NCBI GenBank assembly: GCA_021234535.1
Contig: SFZH01000008.1
Location: 25,808,455-25,872,454 of the forward strand
DNA from: Stichopus chloronotus
Lineage: Eukaryota; Echinodermata; Holothuroidea; Aspidochirotida; Stichopodidae
Direction: 5' to 3'
DNA: 64,000 nucleotides
Positions 39,648 to 50,233 of the stretch are shown here, piece after piece. The position numbers and the translations under genes are program-made. Position 1 is the stretch's first letter, and every line of letters begins with the position of its first letter. The notes under the pieces are model-generated. The model ran no database searches and was not told the DNA's origin. It saw only the letters and a list, made by a program, of their open reading frames with translations.

Positions 39648-39740
39648 TCAGGCCGAGTGGATTAAGTTGGTGGCATTTGAAGCAATGAATCTGAGCAACT
39701 GTGAGGTTCAGGACTCCATCTTTGGCAGGCTCACAGGAAG
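39648..39740 (+). repeat. tRNA-like SINE head (weak)
   Basis: AGGCCGAGTGGATTAAG resembles a Leu/Ser-tRNA A box (10 of 11 to TGGCCGAGTGG), and GGTTCAGGACTCC 55 bases later is a degraded B box. The region downstream has no clear tail. It is more likely a SINE relic than a functional tRNA, because the B box is interrupted. Confidence 0.35.
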
Positions 39741-41224
39741 ATCTACAGTATAGTTTTTCATCCTAAGAGTAACCTAAGGTTGTCCCATCAGAAATAACTG
39801 TTGGGTATAAAACTGCTGAGTTGGTACTGTACAAGTGTACATGAAGTTGTAATGGCATAAGTCATAGGTTATCCCACACTTGTGTGGAAGCTTAGGATCC
39901 TAAAGTAACTGCCCTGCCCTATTTGGTCTGAATTATTAAAACAAATTACTCAGTAAGAACCTGACTGACAAATTACTGTATTTCTTGAGTTTTACTGTAC
40001 CACTGGCACAGTATAAGAACTCAAAGAAAACATTCACTGTGGTGTAAATTTCTCCATACAAGAGAAACAAAGTTTGTTACTTTAGTTTATGCTGTGCCAG
40101 AAGTAATAAATTGTGATTTTTTTAACTTAGCCAAAACATTTCTCTTAGAAGAACAATCTTACTAAAAGCACAACCGCTGTCTGTTACACTACAGTGCTTC
40201 AGTAGGCACTGTACTGTACAGTACAGGTTGTCCCACATGTACAGTATCAGTAATACAGTACAGCCTTAGAATAGTGATTCAGTTCTGAAACAACACACCA
40301 TTCTAAAAATACTGGGAGGAATCTTTTCAACCACTCCCTATCTTCTCTGTACAATGTGTACAGTCACTGTCCAAGAGTTGTAGTCGAGGTCAGCCTCAGT
40401 CACCAAGTCTCAGGCCCTGAAATATCTATATGTACAGTATACAGTAGTACTGTATGAAGGTAGCAGCCTCTGGTTCAAGTCTGGCCTCAGCCTACCAGGA
40501 CTCCACTACAACATACAGTATACTGTACAGCTCACATGTATACTGAACATGCTACTGTACAGTAGATGAATATCCAGGACTGTCAGAGCAGGTAAAGGAA
40601 AGGATGAATCGTCTCCACTCCCTTTCCTTCGAAGGGAGAGGGGCAAAATCAAACTCTAAGGACGTTTCATCTTGGTTTGCTAAGTATTAGAAGAAGTTTA
40701 GAAGTTTACATGTACAGTATAGTGAACAGTAATTACTCTAAGTAGCCTTCAAATGCACAACTCAATGTAGACCCTGAAGCAAACTTCATCTCGTTAAAAC
40801 CACTGTTAACGTTTGCCAAGGACAGCATCAATTTGGAATCATGGTTTTAGCAGTACAAGTAATAAATCCTTCCCCAGTCTTTTTGAATTTCTGGCAGAAT
40901 TCTTAAATGTATTGAACATGATACATGGATGTACACCTACAGTACTGTGAGTATTGGGCAGTTGTATACTGTTCTGTGTTCTTATATGCTTGTGATCCAG
41001 CAGTGCAATTCAAGAAGATTACCCCATTCCCTCCCCTCCCTCCCCTCTCATTCCCTGTCTCCCAGATGTTCACTTTACCTGTCAGGAGTTACTAATGCTC
41101 TGATGTATAATACATGAAGATTGGCAAATTAATGAGAACACTTTAACTTGAAACAGGTGATTGCAAGCCTTGGTCATTGAATTAGTCCACAATATTTCCA
41201 AACATGTTTGTGGGCCTTTCATGA

Positions 41225-42251
41225 CAGGGGTTGTTATATAAGTGGTCAAAACCTGGTTTTGACCACAAAGTGGTCTAAACTGGTCAAAACTAGGTTCAAA
41301 CCAGTCAAAACTGGTAAAAACCCATAAACCTTGTGTCCCCTAAAATTTGTAGCTGCAAACATCCTGTTTACAGCACTTTTTCATTCTAGCAAGAAAACTC
41401 AACACTATATGTTATAAGTTTATTAACTCTGTTGGTAACACTGTTGTTGGGTACAGATTAAAGGATTTTCTCAGTGTTAGTAGGACATGCATCTCATTAG
41501 TGAACAATACATGGGCAAGGGTTTCATTGTATTTACTTGGACCCTAGGTACAGTGTGCATGGGCCAACAGATCTTAACCTATAGGAAACACTTGACAGTC
41601 AGCGTCTACCTAGTGCACTCACACACACACACACACACAATTAACATATGGTTATCTTTAAATTGGACCTTTTCAGTTTTGAGCCAAGTTATTTAGGACT
41701 TTATTGTATTTTTAGGAAATATAGAATGAGGATTTTCATCAGTTTTTATCAACATGAATAAGGCAGAAGTCCAAAGGACCCTGTATGGGACTCTTTTGAA
41801 TCATGTAATTGAGTGGGTAACTGAGAATGTATTCTTATAATGCAGGGTTGTTCTGTTTAAACAGTTCAAAATAAGCACCATGAAGAATAAATTTTATTTT
41901 AGTTTATAAGAATACTGTGTCAGAGTTTGTAGTGTAACTGTATCAAGCCAATGAAATAATTTTAAGCTGCAAGACAGCAAGAGTGTTGATATTTAGATGT
42001 TTTGACTTCTGAGACTGAAGGGGCAAATGAGAGAGAAGCCTCCAATAGCCACAATGGGACTAATTTGTCTTCTGAATCTTTGTGAAATTGACTCAGCTAT
42101 TTGGCACATGAGTAACTGGCATGTTTTTTCTTTAAATAAATTTAATTTAAGTTGACTTGATTTAAACACTGAAGGTGTTTTGACCAGTAATAGGTGGTCA
42201 AAACTGCCCGGCTTAAACCAGGTTTTAACCAGTTTAAACCGAACAACCCTG
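41225..42251. mobile_element. Non-autonomous hAT element, about 1.0 kb
   Basis: The left end CAGGGGTTGTTATAT and the inverted right end CAGGGTTGTTCGG share CAGGG(G)TTGTT, with GTTTTGACC/GGTTTTAACC arms inside. The flanks CTTTCATG (41216-41223) and CTTTCATC (42252-42259) agree at 7 of 8. A further internal copy of the end, GCAGGGTTGTTCTG, lies near 41845. There is no transposase frame. Confidence 0.7.
41617..41639. repeat. CA dinucleotide microsatellite
   Basis: About eleven CA units inside the hAT element at 41225-42251. Confidence 0.95.
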
Positions 42252-42639
42252 CTTTCATCCAAATTATGGATAAGAGTACATTTGCCTTGTTTCATACATC
42301 TATACAACTGAGCCTTAGCACATACATGGTAGAGTACTGAATGTCCCTTGGGGATTTCTCATTCAACTCTAAAAAATTGCATGAAGAGACAAAAAAGATC
42401 ATTATTTTCATGATGTAAACATTATGGCTCAGGGGGTCCTGCTGTAAATCTTGATTACCGAATCCTAAAACAAATTATCTTAGACTATTTGACCTTACAG
42501 TATTGTTCAGTGTGGAAGCACAGATCACACTTCAATCTCACTAAAATCACAGCATGTAATACATCAACATGTCAATATTGTTTAGAAGTAGTGGTCTGAC
42601 ATATTATAAACGAGGGAAAACAACAATTGAGATTTGTAC

Positions 42640-42975
42640 AAGCTTTCCTTCCGAAAAGAACGCATTTACAGCTTTTTCACAATTGGACCTCTCTTGACCC
42701 CAAATGAACTTTGATCTTCACCCAAAACAATAGGCACCCTGCACTCAATAAGGTACACCCTACATCACAAATATGAGATCTGTCCAAGTTTCCATTCTTG
42801 AGATATCAACAAGATTTTCACTCCTTGATGTCTGTTGACCCCAAATGAACTTTAACCTCCACCAAAAACAATAGGCTTCTTGTACACAATGAGGTACACC
42901 TACATACCAAATATGAAATCTGTCTAGGGCGTCCCTTCTTGAGATATCGTGTTTCCAGGGTACAGCAGGCATCAC
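42640..42975 (+). repeat. Second array of the DR1-like repeat family
   Basis: Two to three units with CAAATGAACTTTGATCTTCA, CAAATGAACTTTAACCTCC, CAATAGGC, GAGGTACACCTACATACCA and TTGAGATATCGTGTTTCC. The half-sites are mutated compared with 30590-31190. The array runs directly into the CATA microsatellite. Confidence 0.75.
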
Positions 42976-42980
42976 AAACG

Positions 42981-43084
42981 TACACACACATACATATACA
43001 TACATACATACATACATACATACATACATACATACATACATACATACATACATACATACATACATACATACATACATACATACA
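42981..43084. repeat. CATA tetranucleotide microsatellite
   Basis: More than twenty CATA units. Both strands give long artefactual frames (Tyr-Ile-His-Thr or Met-Tyr-Val-Cys repeats). It marks the 3' end of the repeat array to its left. Confidence 0.97.
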
Positions 43085-44088
43085 CAGTGCATACACACAC
43101 ACTCATGCTGCACACACACACATCAACATGAATGCAAAGGTTACAATTCTCATCAAAACCAAAACAAGTAAGTCCTCATGAAGATATTCAAACAGTGCAT
43201 TCAACATAAAAACAGAACAAAAGATGATTTGCTGAACATTACACATGAACAATCTTTACCAGATCTCAGAGTCTTGTGAGTGTAAATTTAATTTCTTCAT
43301 TCAATATGATCACTCACCATGGTCATTATCAGTTGTAGAACCACTGCCTTCTCCAACAAAAGAAAAGCAGAGTAAATGATTAAAGCAAGTACAAGCTGCA
43401 CAACTGTTTCAGATGAACATTTTTTCAAGTTGTAACTAATAAACTACTGTACAGTACAGTATACACAACATGCACCTCCAGCTGCAGTCAACACCTGTTC
43501 AGCCAATCCTCACATGATATCATACATGATTAGCTTTCATCGAAGGAAAAACCCTAACTATGATGGTATGACTCGATATCACCTCATGTTCTGTCATGCA
43601 GAGAAGGGTTTTCTCGAGACTTGATTTTAGCACATTACCTGTATGGAAATTCTGTATGGACTAGGTGACACCTGTTTGCAATTTTCATGAATGGGAGGTT
43701 TTGACATACTGCCAAGAAAGATTCCTAGACTACAGTAAGTTACTTTGTCACCTGTCTAGACCTTAACTGGGTCAAATCATCAAATTACTAAGTTCCAAGT
43801 AATTCCTTGAAAGGAGTGGTAACGGTTCTGCTGCAATACAGTGATGTGGTGTACTTGCTCGGCACAGTGTAGCTAGGCAAACATCCAACTAAAACTGTTC
43901 TCAACACTAGTAGTCTCCACCCCCCTTACACTGGAGAGTAGTGTTACACTAAATATCTTTGCCCTAACATGCTACTGTACAGTATCTTGTTAGCAAGACT
44001 TTCCTTGACAGAGAAGTTGGTTTGGCATGGGTTGCCTTGAAGGGAAAATGCAGTTACCCAAAACTGCGCTAGTATCCCTACCAAATGG

Positions 44089-45371
44089 CAGGTTTGGAAA
44101 ACCTTGCGAACCTCAGAACCTGGTTCGCGGGAAATCGGCGATGCTCGAGGGACACCCTTTTTTTTTTTTTAATAAAAGAAACGGGGAAAAAACCGGGAAA
44201 TCTTCAGAGAAACAAAAGAAATAAGGGAGAGCAGGGAAAATGCTGTTAAACAAATTTTTAAAAGAAGCTCTGTTGCTTGTTATTGCTTACGATACTCACA
44301 TAGGCAAATAGCGCATGTTACCTCTATGCCAATCAACCACGATGTCCCGTATAACCCCACGACCACGCATGTAACCAGAAACTATCGCCAGTTTGCTTTT
44401 AGGCACACTTCAGCCGCTCTACATACCCTGTGAATCCCAGGGCCCCGGGATGATACGCGCAGAGCTCGTGCACAAATTAATCTCCGTCGGGTTTAGTGTT
44501 TTTTATTTTTTTCCGAACTCAATAGCCAGCACAAAATTCTCTAAACGGAGTACTTTCATACCTGTAGGTACGTATGTACACAGCATACAGTACATTGCGG
44601 CCCAGACAGACCCACGCTGCATGGCTTGACCTTTGTACCTTCTTTACATTTACAGTCTTACACACAGATGCACTGGTAGCGCCAAACACCTTTCTGGAAA
44701 ACATAACGTTATACGCTGTAAAAAAATTGCCTGGATTAAACCATTTTGAAATATTGGGGAAGACTTTTTGTTTTAACTTTTTTTTTTGCTGCAAATTTCT
44801 GCCGCCTGTTAATGGTAACATTTGTCAGGGATAAAAAAGTTCGGTACAAATGTCGTAGCTGCAACAGGTGGCTGAATTTGAGTATTATGAATGCGATGTC
44901 CATTTTGGGACACGTGTTCACATTTTTGCAGTTAAAAACTTTTCTTGGAAACATGCCAGGATTTTTTACGGCAAACTCACAGAGCTGTTTGTAAGTAGCA
45001 CAGCTTGTACTAGTTGACAGAGTGTGTGGTCTACAGGTCTAGTATATGTATCTCGCTCAAGTTTCACTCGTTTCTGACATTTTTTAAGTGACACTTCTTC
45101 ACATTTAAAAAGGTACCGTACACTGCAACAACGCAAATAGCCTAAGGTTAAGCTTTCTTGATTGATTTTTCAAATATTGTACGAGTTTCCAGTTATATTT
45201 TTGGTGCTCAGCTGCACAATTTTACCGCTTCGATGTGCTAGGAACCCCAATCTTCCAGGAACTTGCCCCTAAACCCCCCACAAGGGGTTCCACCCCTACA
45301 CAAATGTCAGCGGGAAATCGGTGGATTTTCTACTGTGTTCGCGGAAAATTCAGCAAGGTTTTCCAACCCTG
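44089..45371. mobile_element. Non-autonomous hAT element, 1.28 kb
   Basis: The left end CAGGTTTGGAAAACCTTGC and the inverted right end CAGGGTTGGAAAACCTTGC differ at two positions. Flanks CCAAATGG (44081-44088) and CTAAATGG (45372-45379) agree at 7 of 8. Both ends contain a subterminal GCGGGAAATCGG word (about 44128 and 45310). Open frames inside are short and show no hAT transposase motif. Confidence 0.82.
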
Positions 45372-45763
45372 CTAAATGGCACTTAGTGATATCATTTTTG
45401 CCAGGCTGTATTCCATGTAAAGACAAGACTGAAGTATAAGCCAAGGTATAAGTGTTCATTTGCCAAGTTGAGAGCATTCAAAACGTAAACTAGAGCAGCG
45501 ATGCTGCAGTTGCTCAACCCTTCTGATGTTAGGAAGCGTCCAGTTTAAAATTAATTTGGAACACATCTATGGTCCTAACATGGTTCATACTGTACACAAA
45601 CTCATGTTGGGCTGGCCAGCACATAAACACTGTAGACATCGCAATTAACTTTTGCAGCTTGACCATTTCAGGGATAAATCTTAGCTATATAACACTGCCC
45701 ACAGGGGACAGGGATAGGGATCAGAAAGTAGACTTCTAGTACGTGCCACCAGTTTGTGCAGGG

Positions 45764-46344
45764 CAGGAGCATAACCAGAGGGGGCTGTCAAATGTCTAAT
45801 TGTCCCCTCCCACTACCCCCAATGAAATTGGTGAGTAAAAAAATATTAGATGAAAACCACATCATGCATTTTTTAAGTAAATGCTGCTTAGTGGTGTGGA
45901 GTCTAATAATGATTCCGTAAAAAACAAATTAATGAAAGGAAAGAATCTAGTATGATGAAATATGTAGGCTTTTGTTGACAAATAAGAATGTTGCATCTAT
46001 ACTTAGTGAACCCCCCTGTAAGTGCCTGAATACATTTAACTGAACTAAACTAGCGCTATTGATGTTATCAAAAATTTATTAACAATTTCTTTTTGTGGCT
46101 TTCACTCACCACCCTTGCAGAGACTGACCTTTTCAAAGTGTAAATTTCTAAATGTGGTTTGTCAAAAATGAAGAATATTTGGCCACAATTCACAAGGTCT
46201 GTGAGGTTGGGAACTGCCAATTCCTGCACAATGAGAGGAACTTTTGGCAAAAATTTTAGTGGTATGCTACACTACACTTAGAAAGTGCCATAATCACTTG
46301 TCTCCCCCCCCCCCCCTTAAATAAAAAGTCTGGTTATGCCACTG
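45764..46344. mobile_element. Non-autonomous hAT element with perfect 8-bp duplication
   Basis: CAGGAGCATAACCAGA at the left and the inverted CAGTGGCATAACCAGA at the right differ at two positions. GTGCAGGG flanks both sides exactly (45756-45763 and 46345-46352). Length is 581 bp. A C-run lies just inside the right end. Confidence 0.88.
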
Positions 46345-47233
46345 GTGCAGGGCCTTGATCAAGCCAAGACCAAACCTCAACTCCCTAACATTCTCTGATA
46401 ACCATTCCAGCTAGACCAGGGAAACAACTGGTGAAGAACAATAACCCATCTGTAAGCAATGTCCACACAACCAGCAAGGGGGGCTATGTAATAGATTCTA
46501 AAATTAGCTGTCAGGGAACTTTGCCATCATGGTACATTAGTTGTGTACACAGTGGACACTGGATATCACAGGGAGTACAAGTAATGCCCAAGAATAACAG
46601 TCAAAACAAAGTAACCGAAAACTGTCTTACACAAGCTTTAGCTTGAGGCTATTCATTTAAGGTGGTGAGCATGCCCCTCCATATAAAGCTCACTTCAACT
46701 CACTACCACATAATACAACCACACAAATCAAGGGAGTGAGACTTCAAAAAGTATCTACAGCACAAGGAAAAATGATCAAAATAGCCAAAAATTATGACTT
46801 CCCTTTGTCCTATCATATAGTTAGCAACAACTTGTATTGCCATCCCAATGTGGCACCTTCACTGCAAATTTCAGAAAAATCCACCAGTAACTGCAGAAGA
46901 AGTAGGCTTTTGAAGAGAGAGACAGACATTTTCTCCCCCTACAGTACCACATAAGCTCTACCCACACTTCGTGGGTTGAGCTAACAAATCACAGGTGCTA
47001 CATACCTCATATTGCAATGTAACATATCCTGCTGTATGAAGATTGTGCTTCAAACTTGATGAAATGTTGATTGCACTAGGCCTACTTTGCATCTCAGACC
47101 TTTTGCAAATTCAAGATATTTCCAAAGCAGGGGAGGGGACAACCATCTCATCTGACCCTACTCCTTGGCCAGTGGTTCATCCACGCTTGTTGTGGTGACA
47201 TAAAGATATTGGCACTTTCAAAATATATTATTA

Positions 47234-49030
47234 AAGGTCAAAGTACATGGTATTGGTTCAGTAGTGGCTGACTGGATTGAAAACTGGTTGGACAATAGGT
47301 GGCAAAAGGTTGTACTAAATGGTCATTTTTCCGATTGGCTTCCAGTGACTAGAGGTGTGCCACAGGGATTTGTGTTAGGTCCAATTCTTTTCACACTGTA
47401 TATTAATGATTTTAATGCCAGTTTAAATAATTCAGTAATGAAGTTTGCAGGTGATACTAAGGTCTTTTCTGACGTTCATTCCATGTGTGCAGTGTAGGGC
47501 TGTGAGCGATTAGCGATTAATCGCCGATTAATCGCCAGCCAACTTGACGTTTAGTAAAAGGTCACATCCATGGATTAATCACTTTTCATCTAAATTCATT
47601 AAAAAAATGAATAGGCTAAAAAGAAAAAAAAACTAGCTATGCCCTAGTTAATTCAATGAGGTACTGTAGTCTAACAATGATTGCTTGGGTAAGTGCTTTA
47701 CGAAACTTATGGTTCTATGCTAATGCCTTTGTAAATGCTCGTAAGTCGTAACGATGCATGATCGCCATTGTTAAGTTATGTAACATTAGGCTAATCTTTA
47801 CGCATACGATAGCCTATACAAAAATTGACAATGTACAGTAAAGTTTATAGTACGTCTAGGCTAGCCTATACTTCGCGAAGGATCGCTGCTTGAAAAACCT
47901 AACCTTAATAAACTTCATTTAGCTACTGTACTGATGCAACTAAGAGCACAAACGTTATCTGTATAAACCTTGATTTGAAGCAAATTTATATGGAATAACT
48001 CTTCATAATTGAATCTTTCATTACTTAAATAAAAATTACATCGTTAACGTTATCGGCAGCAAGGTGAGCGAACGATTGCGCAATACTACAGATTCTGGTG
48101 CAATCACAGCGTTATTTTTTTCTGCAGCACAGGGAAGTACATATATTAGTACACTATCAGCTATGCAGAAAAAAATTGCGCAGTGAATTCACCACTATGG
48201 AACGCCGTAAGTTGTGTGTGCTTGGGTAGTTTACACATGCGATTAATTGCAAAACGATGCGATTAAACATTTAGTACATTAATCGCAAAGTCACAGCCCT
48301 AGCAAAGTGACTGAGTTGCAACAGGACTTGGATACATTACATAAGTGGTATTGCCATTGGCAAATATTATTTAATGCAAGGAAGTGCAAGAATCTTCACC
48401 TTGGTCACTCAAATTCTCAAGCCAATTTTTTATTGGTGGTGTTCAAGTTGAAACCACTGAGTATGAGAAGGATTTAGGTGTAATTATTGATAATTCATTG
48501 AGCCTTAATAGACAGTGTGCTCAGGCTGCGAACTCTGCCAACAAGTTACTTGGTATTATCAATAGAACTTATGATTGTAATAGTAGTAGTAATATACTAA
48601 AATTGTACAAAACTCTTGTCAGACCACATATGCAGTACTGTTGTCAGGCATGGCACCCTTTCCTCAAAAAAATTGATAACATACAAAAGGTACAATGTCA
48701 TGCTACAAAATTGATGCCAGATTTGTCTACTCTCAGTTATTGAGATAGGCTTGAAAGAACTGGTTTAATTTCTCTTGAAATGCATAGACTAAGAGTCGAC
48801 TTGATTGAAGATTTTCAAATTGTCAAGGGTCTGGAAAATGTTGATCAGGCTGCTTAGTAAGCTGTTACTAGAACAAGAGGTCATCAGCTTAAATTCCAGA
48901 AGGAATCTGGAGACTAGATATTAGAAAGTACCCTTTTAGTCAGCGTATTACCACTGGCTGGAACAGTCTGCCACAGGAGGCTGTCACTGCTACAACAGTC
49001 AAAAGAATCAAGAACATTATCAGTCCTTTT
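47234..49030 (+). pseudogene. CR1/L2-like LINE reverse transcriptase fragment, split by a hAT
   Basis: The first piece (47234-47494) begins [18 protein letters not shown] and carries the RT motifs [19 protein letters not shown] and KFAGDTK, where the catalytic FADD is changed to FAGD. After the hAT insertion the same protein resumes at 48302 with SKVTELQQDLDTLHKW. It then continues in another frame as EKDLGVIIDNSLS, then SANKLLGIINRTY, LYKTLVRPHMQYCCQAW and VQCHATKLMPDLSTLSY. Diverged sequence similar to the C-terminal end of such elements runs to about 49030 (RLRVDLIEDFQIVKGLENVD, then TRGHQLKFQ). The 5' end is missing, as is common for LINEs. Mutated active site, frameshift and stops show it is dead. 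Confidence 0.9.
47495..48301. mobile_element. hAT element inserted in the LINE (TAGGGCTGTGA ends)
   Basis: TAGGGCTGTGA at 47495 pairs with TCACAGCCCTA ending at 48301. GCGATTAATCGC-type palindromes follow both ends. Flanking 8-mers GTGCAGTG and GCAAAGTG match at 5 of 8. The insertion is supported independently because the LINE coding sequence continues across it. Confidence 0.85.
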
Positions 49031-50132
49031 TTCCAAAACAAAGGGGGGCCCTACATGAGCCAGAAATGGCTGTCCGCTTCAGTTCTGACGACTCCATCTA
49101 TAAAGGGGTGACCATCGAATGGGCTACTACGGAAATTTATCATTCCAAGTTAGTGACAGTTCCACTTGCAAAAATCAGAACATTTTCTTATGAATCCGTA
49201 TAATCTCAGTATGTATTGTCTCAAATATGTATTCATTGCAAAGAAAAGTGTGTCACAAAAAGGTGAAATTATCCCACCTTCTTTACAACAATCCAAACAA
49301 AATTAACTCTTTCCCCAAGGTGCCCGTCGAGTGCGCCTGCCCTTGACTTAGTGTAGAAATGACAAACAATGGTGGCATGCTTCACTATTTCAATCTGCCT
49401 AACCTAATCTTTCAAAAGTTGCGATTTGTCAATGTTAGGCTAGAGGCGCATTCAACAGGCCCGCGCAGTAGATGGCTACGTTACAATACACCTAATGCTG
49501 GTTGGCTCCGGTAAATTGGTAAACCAGTAAAAACTGGCGTAAAACTTGGGCATGGGAAGTCCCAAATTTCCAATATGGTCCACATCCATAAAAATAACAG
49601 AAGGCCCTACCTGTAAGGACTCTGCTTCTTGCTAGGCACTAAGTTAGGCTAGGCTAACTTTAGTGTTACACTACAGGGATAGCATGGTACACCGTTCAGA
49701 ACACACCATGCCCTGCAGGCACAATCATTTACAAAACAAAGAATTTATGAAACAACGTTACTCTCAGTATCTCACGCATGTCAAGTGCTTGAAGCACATT
49801 ATCTCATTACCTATGCTAATGAGTTAGGTTACTACCGTCCATAGCCTAGTTACTATAGACTAGTGGATCATGTTTCACCACTGCATAGGCCATAACATAC
49901 TGCTTAGCCTAGGTCAATCTTCATTAGGGTAGACACACAACGCAGTATTATAACGGTACCACATTAAATAGCCTAAGTTATACATCATTACAGTGTCAGG
50001 GTGGGTAAAGGAATAAGCCACCCGTTTTTGCTTCATAAAAACATCAGATTTCAATTTGCAGGCTACAAGTTTGTAGGCATATTTAAGACGTAACAAGAAC
50101 CGGTCTTAAGCGCTCACATGAAAACTACTTAC

Positions 50133-50200
50133 ATTTTAAAAGCAGTATCTCGAGTTGCTTTAGTCTGGTTCTTGCCGTTAGTTTAGCTAATGCTAATTGA
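50133..50200 (-). other. VAMP: Candidate VAMP exon 1 (ends in AT of the start codon)
   Basis: On the minus strand the sequence reads TTTTAAAAT|GTAAGTAG, a consensus donor directly after AT. Splicing to exon 2 would give AAAATGGCA, an ATG with A at -3 and G at +4. The 5' boundary of the exon is a guess. A competing AT|GTAAGT exists near 24016 but would give a poorer context (T at -3). Confidence 0.35.
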
Positions 50201-50220
50201 CCACTGTTGATGGAATAGGA

Positions 50221-50232
50221 AATGACGTCATT
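50221..50232. promoter_or_regulatory. Perfect palindromic CRE near proposed VAMP exon 1
   Basis: AATGACGTCATT contains the full cAMP-response element TGACGTCA, about 90 bases upstream (minus strand) of the proposed exon 1 donor. CREs bind CREB/ATF proteins. Promoter function here is inferred from position only. Confidence 0.4.
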
Positions 50233-50233
50233 G

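Larger units (their letters stand above)
23038..50132 (-). other. Proposed VAMP intron 1, rich in mobile DNA
   Basis: If exon 1 lies at 50133, this is a 27-kb intron. I recognise no host coding exon inside it. It holds the transposons, LINE, SINE-like and satellite features listed separately. Stretches 23040-25540, 26340-29100 and 37000-41200 show only AT-rich sequence with frequent TACTGTA/TACAGTA words. Confidence 0.4.

Noticed and set aside
42760..43181. Long Met-Tyr-Val-Cys and Tyr-Ile-His-Thr frames
   Set aside because: They are translations of the CATA microsatellite.
43318..43350. 33-base exon-like segment on the minus strand with good acceptor and donor (ends ATG|GTGAGT)
   Set aside because: Joining it to VAMP exon 2 gives the wrong phase, and nothing else supports it. 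It could be a chance pair of splice signals.
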